A stretch of DNA of 64,000 nt from Strigamia acuminata (Eukaryota; Arthropoda; Chilopoda; Geophilomorpha; Linotaeniidae). Positions within the stretch are counted from its first letter, which is position 1. Every line of letters begins with the position of its first letter. Under the pieces are notes generated by a model. It saw only the letters and a list, made by a program, of their open reading frames with translations, ran no database searches and was not told the origin of the DNA. Both the position numbers and the translations under genes were made by a program. Positions 31,881 to 44,300 of this stretch are shown here, piece by piece. The stretch spans positions 3,348,001 to 3,412,000 of the forward strand of contig OX442319.1 of assembly GCA_949358305.1 (NCBI GenBank), in the 5' to 3' direction.

Positions 31881-33305
31881 ATGGCATTTTGGTATGGTAT
31901 TTTGGTATTGTGGTATGGTATTTTGGTATTTTGGTACGATATTTTGGTATGGTATTTTGGTATTTTGGTACGGTATTTTGGAATGGTATTTTGGTACAAT
32001 TGGTACCAAAATACCAAAATACCAAAAAAAAACCAAAATACCAAAAAATACCAAAATTACCAAAAATACCAAAATACCAAAATACCGTACCAAAATACCA
32101 AAATATATTTGGTATCAATGGTACCAAATATATTTTGGTACAATTGGTACGAACTGGTACCAAATATATTTTGATATTTTGGTATTTTTTTGGTATTTTT
32201 TTGGTATTATTTTGGTATTTTTTTAGTATTTTTTTGGTATTTTTTTGGTATTTTTTTGGTATTTTTTTGGTATTTTTTTGGCATTATTTTGGTATTTTTT
32301 TGGTATTTTTTTGGCATTATTTTGGCTTTATTTTGGTATTTTTTTGGTATTTTTTTGGCATTATTTTGGCATTATTTTGGTATTTTTTTGATATTTTTTT
32401 GGCATTATTTTGGTATTATTTTGGTATTTTTTTGGTATTTTTTTGGTATTTTTTTGGCATTATTTTGGTATTTTTTTGGTATTTTTTTGGTATTATTTTG
32501 GTATTATTTTGGTATTATTTTGGTATTTTTTTGGTATTATTTTGGTATTATTTTGGTATTATTTTGGCATTATTTTGGTATTTTTTTGGTATTTTTTTGG
32601 TATTATTTTGGCATTATTTTGGCATTTTTTTGGTATTTTTTTGGTATTATTTTGGTATTTTTTTGGTATTTTTTTGGTATTATTTTGGTATTATTTTGGT
32701 ATTATTTTGGTATTTTTTTGGTATTATTTTGGTATTATTTTGATATTTTTTTGGCATTATTTTGGTATTATTTTGGTATTTTTTTGGTATTTTTTTGGTA
32801 TTTTTTTGGCATTATTTTGGTATTTTTTTGGTATTTTTTTGGTATTATTTTGGTATTATTTTGGTATTATTTTGGTATTTTTTTGGTATTATTTTGGTAT
32901 TATTTTGGTATTATTTTGGCATTATTTTGGTATTTTTTTGGTATTTTTTTGGTATTATTTTGGCATTATTTTGGCATTTTTTTGGTATTTTTTTGGTATT
33001 ATTTTGGTATTTTTTTGGTATTTTTTTGGTATTATTTTGGTATTATTTTGGTATTATTTTGGTATTTTTTTGGTATTATTTTGGTATTATTTTGGTATTA
33101 TTTTGGCATTATTTTGGTATTTTTTTGGTATTTTTTTTGGTATTATTTTGGTATTTTTTTGGTATTTTTTTGGTATTATTTTGGTATTATTTTGGCATTA
33201 TTTTGGTATTATTTTGGTATTATTCTGGCATTTTTTTGGTATTATTTTGGTATTATTCTGGCATTTTTTTGGCATTATTTTGGTATTTTTTTGGCATTAT
33301 TTTGC
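31881..33305. repeat. 11-bp satellite array 1
   Basis: From about 32170 the DNA is made of 11-bp units GGYATTWTTTT. Before that, 9-10-bp relatives (GGTATTTTG) occur and switch orientation near 31991-32009 (TTGGTACAATTGGTACCAA) and again near 32110-32165. A block of 352 bp (32 units) starting at 32410 is repeated at 32762. Since 11 is not divisible by 3 and the units contain no stop in this direction, every frame is open; the long FWYFFGI-type frames are not genes. Confidence 0.95.
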
Positions 33306-36300
33306 GAAATTTCGGGCAAAAATTTCGAAGTTTTTGCGCCGCCGCTTATGAATAATTTATTAATGTTTAATAAATGTCCAATTGGTCAAAGTACCGTACC
33401 ATTAATCAAATGTCCAATACTTAAATGTTACTTAATATAACCAAAAAAAAATACAAATACAAATTTTGTTAGAAATTCAAGGTTTTTTTTTAACTGAAGC
33501 GCCGTTAAAAATAAAAATTTAAAATAAATATTTTTTTATTTTCTGGGAAATATAAATATTGCGGGTCCAATTTTGTTTTTTGTGTATTTGAAAAGTGTAT
33601 ATCTATCATTGTAGCATTTCTCTTGATATTTTATAATGTATTATATAATTCTATGGCTGTTAAATGGGATCAAATTGGAAAAAAAGATAAAAAATGTGAA
33701 TTTTTTGAATCTCGTTTTCATTTTAATAATGTAAATAAATGAGAAAAAAAAATTATAAAAATTAAAAAAATTTAAAAAAAATTTAAAAATTCTATGCAAA
33801 ATATTTAAAAAATTTATTTTATTTTTTTTTGCAAAATTGAAAGAAAAGAAAAAGAAAAGAAAAAAAAATCTAGAAAAATGTTAATTCAAAGAAAAAATGG
33901 ATGAAGTGGAATTGTAAGATGTAAAATTCGCCATCCTTGCTCATTTGTGAATAAAATTGAGTGCAATAGAGAAATAAAAAGGAAATTTCTTGACCAAAAC
34001 AGTTTATTTATTTAATTTAATTGCATTCACACATTTATATATTTTTTTTATATATATAGTGGGTATTTGGCAATGAAATGATTACTTTCACAGTCAAGGT
34101 TAGCGCCAAGGTTGAATTGGCGCCATCAGGGCCTCGATTTCCTGGGCACCCCTGCAGAAACATGTTTTTCCGGACCCACCTTTCACTGCCCCCCCTTCCC
34201 TCTCTATTTTTAATATTTAAAAAAAAAATTATTTTTTATTTTTATTTTTATTTTTTCAAAATTGGAATTTTATTAATCGTAAAACAAAGTGGAGTTTGAA
34301 CATTCAAATATTATTCGATATCAGAAGGTTAATGTCGAAAACGAAGTACCGTAATTTAATCACGATGAAATATTTATAGTAATTTTATTACTGGAAATAA
34401 AATGACCTCTTTTATTTACTCGTTAATGGATTTGCAATGTAATGGAAGTGATATTCGCTCGAGGAAGACGTCTGGATTCGTTCTACCTATAGGAATCGCG
34501 CCGGGTTGTGGCCGCATTCGCAACTAACGTAAGTAATTTCCCTTATAAACTCTATCTGTTTATTATCTCTATCATCTGTTTTAATTAAAATGCGAGCTAT
34601 TGGTTTAAAACAAGCTTTAATTTCCGCACCCGACCGTTTACATAACATCTTTAAATTTTCTTTCTTAATTTAGACTTCTGTCAACAGGACAATACCCATA
34701 AATTGACAGTCATCTTATTGTTACAGCCAGCCCGATGCCCCAGCTTGTAATTTCGTCATCGCTCGCCACAGACCGATTCATTGTGACATAGCTTCACATG
34801 TATTTGTATCGATAAATAAATTTACCTTTGTTACAGAAACTTGAATGTGTGCCAAGAGAGCGAGCAAAAAGTGCTTTTCGTTTACTGCTCTGACGATGAA
34901 TGAAATTGCAGTTTCAATTCCTTGTTTTATGTAATTTAAAATTTCGTATTAATTTCTTGCCAAATGAGATGAAGGCCTGTTAAATAAGCGCCGTAATCTG
35001 CGTAAATCTCAATTTAAACATCGGGCTTGACTGAAATGATGGCATTTTAATTTTTTAAAAATAAATATTTATTTCCATCAGCTATAACGTTCTTCTAGAA
35101 AGCTCTTGGCGTTGCCATGGAAACAGGCACCGCGTAGCCCGTATTAAAGAGTGTGTGGCTCTTCCTTAACAACAACTGGACTGGAATGATTAGTGCTGCA
35201 GATGGTGGGAACACCTGTGGAAATCTAAACCTACAACTGTGAATGAATGCTAATATGTTCCGCGATGACATCCTCATTACAATCGACCATTAAAAACATT
35301 ACATTCACTCGTTTATCCGATTGCGCACTCGAATACTATAAAAATAAAATCAAACAGATCGCTGCCACACCCTCACGCACCTTGCGGTGGATCGATAAAC
35401 TCGTCCCCTAACATATGCTGTGTATTTCCGCGTGTTTTATTTTTACTATATACGCGGGGGAAAAAATAGAAAAAAAAAATTAAGATATTAGACGATTCTA
35501 GAATTTTGATTACTTTTATTGATTGATCGAAGAGATCTTTAAAGTCGTGGTCAAAATTTTGTTTTTCGGCCACCGGAGCGTCGTCTTCAAGGCCGATCAA
35601 TGCGCCATGGCGTCGCTCGGTCTGACCGAAGAAAATTCGTCGGCTTCACCGTGTCTCGTTTTTCGGTCGTAGTGGCCGTCTCAGTGCTGGAATTTTCCCT
35701 TTTTTCACATCTACTTTTAATTCCCAGGCGGGGAAACCGAATTTCTCTAATAAAACAATCGTTTGAGTGAGTTTGCTTGATTAAAAAAATTTAGGCCTAA
35801 TTTGAAAATGTTAAAATTTCTTAATTTTTGATTTTAGGAACACGTTGGGCGATAATTTGAGAATTGTGTAGACGAGGCCGATAGCTGACCGCATTTCTCC
35901 TTCAGAAAGGACGTTTATTCTAGATGGATGTTGCCACCAGGTGAACATCCTCTTGTTGCCCACTCGATGAACTGAAGCGATTACATTTATTTCATCTACG
36001 GTCGAAGGTGATGCAATTTATACTAAATATTCGGCTCCCCGCTGCGATATAAACGTTCACGAGGATGATGTACCGTTAATTACGTGTGTCCAATATCAAA
36101 AAACCAGAAAAAAAATCCACATAAATTACATTATCTAAACATAAACACAAAACTACGTTTCAGCACTTTTTGATGACCTTCGCTAAATCTTTAATGCACA
36201 TTTGATAAAAAAAATAAAAAAAAATTTAACGAAACATTATTTTTTAATTTTTTTTGCTGAAATTTTGCCTTGAACAAACTCCTCCTTTGAAAACACAAGA

Positions 36301-37676
36301 TATAAAGCTGGAGTGTCCAAGGTCTCGCCCACACGTGGGTTTTTCCTACCTTGCCCTTAACTTGTGCGGATTTGATCGAAATTGTGGTCCGGCGCACTCT
36401 AGCAACCGAATTGTCAATTAATTTCGTTTATTTTTTGGGTGTTTGATAAAAGATGTTTTATTCTGTAGTTCGATGGCTTCTGTATGGCGTGATGTAAGCG
36501 TAGGAGTAAGATAACGTTCACCCCCCATCTTAAAAGACCTTCGAACGTTTATATCCGCTTGAATTTCCGTTGTTGGACGAATTATTATCGCTTCTTTCTC
36601 CCGTTGCGCTGGAAAATTACAGCGCTCGCACTGGCGACCCGAGTCACCCGCGAATCGTCGATGACCTTTCGGTTCGGACGATGATAAAATGACGAAACCG
36701 TTTAACATTTTGAAAGATTTATATTTAAATTGAAATGTTTTTGAGGGTTATTTTTGGATTTTTGGGGGATTCAATTTGTAGAATGTTTTTGGTAAAATGG
36801 CGGTTGTTTGTGGTGTCGTTTTACGCGTTGTTTCGTGTTTTTAGGGTTAAAGGTCGGGAAATGTATATGTTTAACGCGTTTAACTGATAAAGGAAGGATG
36901 TTTTTAATGTTTTTAATGTTTTTTTTATAAAAAGAATTTTTTTTTCTAATGTTTTGCAGGAAATAAATTAGGAGTGACAAATGACATGGATTTTGTTGGG
37001 GTTAAAACGTCGAAAGTGATTTGGAAAAACATGTTTTGTTTCGTCGTTGTTTTCGAGGTTTCATGTTTGTATTGTGTCAATATATTATTATTATTTTTTT
37101 TTTCACCTTTAAAAGGAAGAAGAAAAAAATAAATCGATATTTCGTGTTGCATCTGGAGAGCGTCGTTGTTCGTTATATAAGCACGGAACCTGAGCCATGA
37201 TTATTTAATTTATTTCTTTATAGTGCGACAGGTGTTTATTGCGTGGGGAAGGAATTGCCGGTTTTGCACACAAAAAAAACGACAGTTTGATGAGTTGTGT
37301 GTTCAGTCGTTTATCATTTATGAAAATCAGTTAATGACGCTCGTGATGATAGATTCGTGGAATGACCGCATCGACTCGTCACTGTTGCTAGGGACTGGGA
37401 AATAGTTAACGAGTCATTCGTTTTATCGCTTTTTTCATATCTAGTGTTTATCGGAAAATTAAAACAAACTTGGATTTTAATCGGCTGTGTCATCGTGGCA
37501 GATAAATTCACGATCTGATAAATTCAAGATGGATTTTTTTACGAATTTAAATTTAATTTTGCACCGTCAAAACTTGAAATCGAGGGATAATCATCATTTG
37601 GGTAGTTTTATCAATTCCAGTACACTTGTGAATGTTGGGTCACGGTTATTGAACGTTGATGCGAATTCGAAAGTAT
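33306..37676. other. Gene-poor AT-rich region
   Basis: About 4.4 kb of AT-rich DNA with many short homopolymer runs. No conserved protein motif, tRNA or clear terminal repeat was recognised. It could be intron or intergenic DNA belonging to the cadherin-like exon downstream; several short open frames lack any recognisable motif. Confidence 0.4.
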
Positions 37677-38428
37677 ACGGCATTAGTTGGCGCGGCATTC
37701 AAATCCGACCCAAGTCATCTTGCCGTAAATCCATAGTATCAACAATCGCAGCGCCGCTATTGTTGATACCCATGGTATGGGTTGGCGTGGCATTGCGTAA
37801 ACCAAGTAAGGTTTCGATGATCTGGCGCGGCACGTTTGTATGACGTGACGCGGCACATCGACACATCGACACATCGAGGGGATTTGTTGAACGGGATTCC
37901 AAAAGAGCAGATTATCCCAGTGCAAGTTACTCCAAGTGACTCGATCAAAAAACGAACGTAACATCCAAAAAGTGAGTGGGCTGGTAATTGAATAGGTGGT
38001 TCCTCTCCTGCAGTGAAGGAGGTTCATTTTCACACCAGCTCTTGACCAGGAGAGGAATCTCCCAACGGAGACTCGACCAACCAAAGTCTGGTAATGTAGC
38101 CCTCGTCTTAATCGACCATCTTTTATCTGATGATGATGAATGCTAGGAATGATGGTGGCCAGTGTGGGGAGACCCGCAGCCCAACGTATCCTTGGGGTGA
38201 TGGCGATTGACAGCTTGTTGACAGGAAAGTGGGGGTCGCAGTGGTAGGGGGCAGACAAAACGGCGAAGAAAAAAAAAAATTTTGTGCCGCGCTTCTTCAT
38301 ACTCGTGATATGGCATATCGCGACTGCCGCGCCAACCCATTTAACGGGTATGGCCTAGCGCGGCGCTGCTAAGAGTAATTTCACAGGTATGACTTGGCGC
38401 GGCGCCGCGCTAAGTAATGCCGCGCAAG
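37677..38428. mobile_element. Element with GCGCGGC inverted ends
   Basis: The left end GGCATTAGTTGGCGCGGC and the complement of the right end GGCATTACTTAGCGCGGC match at 16 of 18 positions. Further GGCGCGGC-type words recur just inside both ends (37795-37835, 38310-38400). There is no coding capacity. No target duplication was recognised. Confidence 0.5.
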
Positions 38429-38645
38429 GAATAGCGGGCCGAATAAAAGTTTGTAAAGACTCGAGGGAAGATAATGCGGTAGAATGCAGCCATTTGTTGC
38501 GAATTTTGTTTGGCTGTCTGCATTAAGGGAGGATATACTATAAGTATGTGTAAAATGGGTGCTAGCAGGTGTTGAATTTGAAAAAATGTTAATGATTGAT
38601 TTTTTGCACGTGTTTTATTCGATTGTGGACACGTCTAACAACGAG

Positions 38646-38790
38646 TTTCAAATTTTTCGACATTGATCGCAAAGGCCGTGTTTGACCGTGAGGAGAAACA
38701 GGCTTATGCGTACGTCATTCAAGTAAAAGCTGAAGATGGCGCCCCTTCGGCCAGACCCAACACGAGGAAAGGAGAATTAACCCAACTCAG
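38646..38790 (+). CDS. Cadherin-like exon (isolated)
   Basis: A plus-strand reading STLIAKAVFDREEKQ then AYVIQVKAEDGAPSARPN has the classic cadherin-repeat order: short strand, a DRE calcium-binding motif, then the V-x-A-x-D-G-A/G-P segment. It ends CTCAG|GTAGGA, a good donor. The acceptor is less certain (AG at 38644-38645, or at 38673-38674). No other exon of a cadherin was found in the window, so it is either one exon of a gene with very long introns or a stranded fragment. Confidence 0.5.
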
Positions 38791-39560
38791 GTAGGAAATT
38801 ATTTTCATTATTATTTTAGTAATGCAAAGTAAATAACTGGGAGGGAGGATGGGAGGAAAATTCTCTTTGTAATTACCGGTATTTAATATTTTTGAGTAGA
38901 ATGTTTGAAGAGAGTGGAATAAACAGAAGCTGGTACCATGGGTTGTGGCTATGCCATTGAATTGTCTGTCGGCTAGAAAAAAGGAGTTGTGATCAGTGGC
39001 GTAGCCAGAAAGGTTCAAGGGTGTATGTATAAAAAAAGTTTTCATGGCATCTTTCATAGAGGTTCTGATTGTTGCAATAACCTTAATGTAACAACAAGCT
39101 TTTTTCGAAAGTATATTGTTTGTACACTATTTTTCCTTATTTTTTACACAAAAATCCCTGACTTTGACACTAAATTTCTGAATACCAACACTATTTTCCT
39201 TTATTTCTACACTAAAACATTCATATACATCAAGGACCGGTTTAGGTTAGGTTAGGTAGAAAAAGAAAGCTGGGTCGTGTAAAATTTAGTTTTTTTTTAG
39301 TGTACAAATAAATGGAACCCCTTTTTTTGTAAAATTTACTGCTTCCTGTTCTGAGTCATTCTACAGCATCGAAAACGATGAAATGTTGGCTAATAATTTA
39401 CTTTAGCATGTTTAATTACAGTTAGGGGAAATTTGCGACACTCACCAATTAAGTGTTTTGTACACATTCCACTTGTGGTATTTATTTTAACCTTTAAATG
39501 CTTTACCAAAAAGATAACTTATTTATTACGATGACTGAGAAGTTTTATAATCCTACTTAC

Positions 39561-40243
39561 AACATTATTTGAGGAATAAACCTGTTTAAGGTAGGATATT
39601 TCCCATAGTTTTTCTGTTGTGAGCTTTTTTTGTTTTAGATCTAGTAGCCTCAATATGCGATTGGGACAATCACTGAGACTGAGATTGTTTTCTTCAGCAT
39701 ACATTTTCTCCAACATCATAATTTCTGGAGACAATACACAAGCTGTTATATTTGGAAAGGTAACACTTGCTTTGTATGAGATTGCTGTGTTAACCCGTAT
39801 GGGATATGCCTTGTAAGTCAAAAATTTGAAGTAGATCATCATCAATAACAGAGAGATGCAGCCAAGATAGACAACTTTTTCCAATACGTTCCGAATATGC
39901 ATGTGAATTGTACTGCGAATTGGCTCATTTTGTTGCAGTACATACGCGAAATGGCGTTTCTTTGTTTGGAGATAATGGATTACTTTGAGCTGAATTTTTC
40001 AACTTTTTTGTGATGTTGAATTTCGTTTTTGGTAATTGATGATTAATGTGATCAAATCCAAGACTGATAGTATTGACATTCCAAGGTAAAGACTAACATT
40101 TCCAGCTGCTTCGATCAGTAGATTGAGATATCCATAAGCAAATCTTTCTTCAATAACATGAATGACATTTGTTGCTGCTGCACTTTTGCGTTCTAACAAG
40201 GGAGCATCTGACTTAGACACTGTGACGGATTTCATCTCTTCTT
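39561..40243 (-). CDS. DEG/ENaC channel: TM2 end of one unit and N-terminus of the next, separated by one TGA
   Basis: Minus strand. After a TTGTTAG acceptor, codons from 40243 encode a last-exon-like segment ending in a TM2-type helix, LIEAAGNVSLYLGMSILS, then LDLITLII and a short tail to TGA at 40001-39999. The same frame continues through KIQLKV to HFAYVLQQNEPIRSTIHM, which fits the cytosolic N-terminus of DEG/ENaC channels, then TM1 (VVYLGCISLLLMMIYF) and the post-TM1 FPNITACVLS motif. It ends GTT|GTAAGT at 39561. The usual His-Gly gating pair after STI is His-Met here. An alternative acceptor TTCAG at 39990 would start the second unit separately. The extracellular domains are not found on either side. 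Confidence 0.6.
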
Positions 40244-40379
40244 CTAACAAATCAGAAAAAAATCAGCAATGTAAAATTTTTTTTTCTTGTGAAAAAAAAA
40301 ATTATTGAGGCATTAAAAAAAGATAGTGATTTTTCTTGTGTACTTGCACAATAATGCACATTTGAATACATTTATTTAA

Positions 40380-40808
40380 CACTAGAAAGGCCAGAGCGGT
40401 CATTTTAAACAGCTGTAGCAATAAACCCAAAGGGTTTACAATGCTGGTATTTTTTCACTTTTACTAACTTATGATACTTTACATCATAAATCAGCAAACG
40501 TGGCTTTTTTCTGTAATAAAAATTAAAAAAATTGAATTGACCTAGAAAGGCCGAAAGCGGTCCAAATGACCGCTTGAAACAACGCGCTCAAGACGTGCAC
40601 GAAACGTGGACAAAACGCGTACAAATCGTGCAAAATACATAAACAATACGTGTATCTTGCGTTTTGCCATCAAATTGATCAGTAACACGCGAAATATGCG
40701 AAGAAAATAGCAAAACAAAAATTGATGGTCTTGTACGCATTGTTTCTAGCGGTCATTTTGACCGCTTTCGGTCTTTCTAGGTCGGCGGAAATTCCGGCCT
40801 TTCTAGTG
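40380..40808. mobile_element. piggyBac-like MITE with nested inner ends
   Basis: Ends CACTAGAAAGGCC and GGCCTTTCTAGTG are perfect 13-bp inverted repeats, flanked by TTAA on the left (40376-40379) and TCAA on the right. Inside, CCTAGAAAGG (about 40541) and CCTTTCTAGG (about 40780) form a second inverted pair with adjacent GCGGTCATTT words. There is no coding frame. TTAA and these ends suggest piggyBac mobilisation. Confidence 0.65.
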
Positions 40809-40914
40809 TCAAGTAATTCAGTATTTTTGTAGTAGAAATTTAATTTTTGCCTCAATGGCTGACTTTATTTCAGCTGATTTGTTTTCATTTTAAAACGAAA
40901 ACATTTAACTTAAG

Positions 40915-41166
40915 ATGACTAAGATAAATTGGATAGCACTAATTTGATGGTGCTCTACAACTTTGTAATTGGAAATTTTGCTCTAACGTGATTGGTTTAG
41001 ACGTTAGCAAGTGAATAACCTTGAAAATGGCCTTCAAGGTCAAATTTGATGACGTCATTGGATTGCTCTCACCCAACTTCCTATATGATCGCTTCATCAA
41101 AGTTGGCCTAGATGCAATTGCTCAGGAAATATTTGAGGGGAACAGACTTTTGTTCCACCCTGTATA
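40915..41166. repeat. Single-arm relative of the foldback element
   Basis: The order of words (GATGGTGCTCTAC, ACTTTGTAATTGG, GATTGGTTTAGACGTTA, and the terminal CACCCTGTATA) parallels the right arm of the foldback at 19195-19426. Only one arm is present. Confidence 0.45.
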
Positions 41167-41300
41167 ATTATTCGAAAAACAAACTATAAAGTCGAATCAT
41201 CGAGCCGGGTACTGTGTAAACGTACTATTCATCCGATTCCCACTGAAACTCGATGATCCTCGAAGTCGGGTAAAACTAAACAAGGAATGTCACGATAAGT

Positions 41301-44300
41301 CTATGATCGGAATATTCGGGAAATCAATGATCGTAAACGTTCCGAAGAAAGCCATTTTGTGAAGATATCGGCGACGTTGAGTTCGCCGGGCACTTTTCGG
41401 AGTTCAAAGCGTCCCGCCATGTACCACTCCCTGAGCCAATGATATCGAACGAGAATGTGTCGTGTTTTCGCGTTCTCGACGTCGTTGGAGGTGAATTGAA
41501 TGGAGGCCAGGGCATCGGAATAAACGACCGGTCGAGATAAGCGGATCAGAATCGGAAATTCGGTGTAAACGTGGTCCAACCAATACAGCTCCTTAACACA
41601 CTCAACAAGGGCGAATTCCGCTTCCATTGTTGAGCATGCCACTGTTGATTGTTTGCGACATGACCAGCCGATCGGTACGTTTCCAATATAGGTGATGTAA
41701 CCCCCGAAGCTCAAAGATGTTTCGATGTCACTCGCCCACGACGCATCCGTATACGCCCACAATTGGCTTGTTGGCCAGATAATTCGATGCAAAGATCTGC
41801 AGTGTTTGCGACGTACTGCAGAACTTGTAGAAGAGCTCGAATGTGAGTCCTGTCGTAGCACGTGTTATACTGTGCCAGAGCGATGACGGAGTAAAGGATG
41901 TCGGGGCGTGTCCTCAAAGCCAGAAACAATAACGACCCAATGAGTGATCGATAGGGAAAATCTTCTAAATTTTCGGTCGGGCCTTTGACGAGTGTTGTTC
42001 CAGGGGTTACGGGCACCTTGACGAGATTGTTGATCGATGTTCCGAATTTCTTGACGATTTTCGCGATGTAGGCACGCTGGGTGATAAACGTGCGCCCCAA
42101 GTCGCGGATGAACTCGACGCCTAACAACTTTGTAATCGGACCGAGATTTACGATGTCGAATTTCGAACTGATGAGTCGGATTAACTGTTCAAAGACACTG
42201 TCGGACGCGTAGAAAAGGACTATGTCATCCACGTAGACCAGCATGACGGCGGTCTTTCCATACACGTAGACTCAGTTACACGCCGGCATCTTGTGAAATC
42301 CGAGAGCTCGAAGAGTTTCGTCCAATTTTTCGAACCACTGTCTTCCGGATTGGTGTAGTTCGTAGAGTGATTTCACGAGTAACCACACGTTGTTTGGGTG
42401 GGAACATGTGGCACCTGGGGGTATATGCATGTAGACTTTGTGCTTCAATTCCCCGTACAAGTATGCACATTTCACGTCCAGGTGAGCATCTTTCCACCCA
42501 CGCAACACAACTAGAAGACAGAAGAATAGACGAATCAATAGAAAGTTCACTACCGGACTAAAAACTTCATCGTAATCAACGCCGAGGGTCTGTCGTAAGC
42601 CTTGGGCAACTAGTCGGGCACGATATCGAGTTATGGTTCCGGCTCCGTCGGTCTTTAATTTGAAAATCCACTTGCAGCCGAGTACAGTGGTGTCCGGTGG
42701 TCTTGGAACTTCAACATACACTTCCCTTTCTTTGAAAGTCCCCAGCTCTTCGCTAATGGCTTCGCGCCATTTCGGAGCGTCGGTGAACTTGGGAATTTCG
42801 GCATAGGAAGCCGGTTCAGTTGGGCATAAATGAGCCGCGTGACGAACGCCCGGACGAATTGGTAATTTATGCTCGAGATTTCCAAAAAAGAAAAGTTCCT
42901 GGTCGTCATCAATATTATTCAACATGCAATAGTCCTCAATGTCTTTGTAAGATCTGAGTCGAATTTTCGGGAAATAATAAACGTCGATTGCGATGGATCC
43001 GGGCTTTTGATCTTTACGAAGGTGTTCCTCGCGTATCCATCGACTACATTCTCCGTCTCCACCGACACATGTGAGTTGTATGGCGAGCGGTTGCAGCAGC
43101 AACCTCGGTTCCTAATACGGGTGCAGGAGACATAGGGGCCGGATCAAAAATAGGTAAGGTGTGCGATGTAGCGTCAGCGTCCTGTTTGCGACGTGTTGTA
43201 ATGAATCTTGACGCTGTACGTGGAGGTGAATGCGACGGTGAATGTTGAGGTGACGGAGGAGCTGATGGTCGAGGTGTCGAAGGAGGTGACTGTGTAGGTG
43301 ACTGTTCTGCCGATGTACCGGTAAATTCGGATGTTCCGGGATATAGCGATATGTCATCCATTTGATCGACATCATCATCCGTGTCACCTTCCTGGTATAG
43401 AACAGGATATGACTGTGATTGTCTCAAACTCGCTTAAGCCGGCAACTCTGACGCACACGAATCCAATAATAGTTGCTCCGGTGTCGTCGGTGGCGGTAGG
43501 GAAATAATGTAGGTTTTTCATAAGCCTTTTTGGACACAAAGACACTGTATTTCGATGCATAATGACTTTTTAGTGATTAGTTTATCATTTATCGGTTATC
43601 TTTTCATTTTTCGGGGTAATTTAGTGTTGTTTCTTATGTTTTTCCATAGTATCATTGTAAAGAGAATGCATGATGCTATTTAGATGTGTTTTATCCATCT
43701 GGCATCATGCATCCTCTATTCTGAGTGTATCTTTTGTCTATTATTTCTAATTACGGCCACCAGATGTCTCTGGTACTTGGCAAATGGCCGCGCACATCGT
43801 CAATGTGCTTTTCCCATGTATTCCCAGTGATTCTGGCTCATTTCGTAAGTTTTACATTAATTAAAGAGTATTTTGTTTATATTTAATGTTTGTTTCAGTG
43901 TTTGCATGTCCTATAAATGCAAACACACGTGAATTTGACCACAAAACTGCTCAAATTCACGTACGCACATTTGCGCATTTTTTCCACACGTGCATTGCCG
44001 TGTGGACGTTGATTTGCACGCTTCACACACGAATTCCGTGTGTTTTCCTGCGCTACACCACTACAAATAAGTGGTGTATGCATTGACGCAGATGTGGATG
44101 TCTGATTGTCATTACCGTTGTCGTTGTCGTCGGAATCATCGTCAGAGCGATCTGATCCTTCGGAATCGGATCCTTTCGGCCACTTGTGATACATGACGTC
44201 GTCGTTGAATGAAACCGATTGTTGGCCGGGACTTGTTTGAGCAAATGTTTCATCTGGTTGTTGGGTAGAACTTCGAAGGGATTTCCGATACGATTGGCGT

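Noticed and set aside
31858-33440. Long plus-strand frames of FWYFFGI-type hydrophobic repeats
   Set aside because: They are translations of an 11-bp satellite that has no stop in this direction; all three frames are open at once and unit variants do not respect codons.
36418-36708. Possible coding exon with a QCERCNFP motif on the minus strand
   Set aside because: No family match, no paired splice sites and no conserved continuation; left unannotated.
37683-38300. 205-codon minus-strand frame
   Set aside because: It lies inside the GCGCGGC-ended element and has no domain; GC-rich repeats inflate frame length.
38994-39020. Possible transposon end CAGTGGCGTAGCCAG-like
   Set aside because: It resembles ends common in arthropod transposons, but no matching opposite end or duplication was found.
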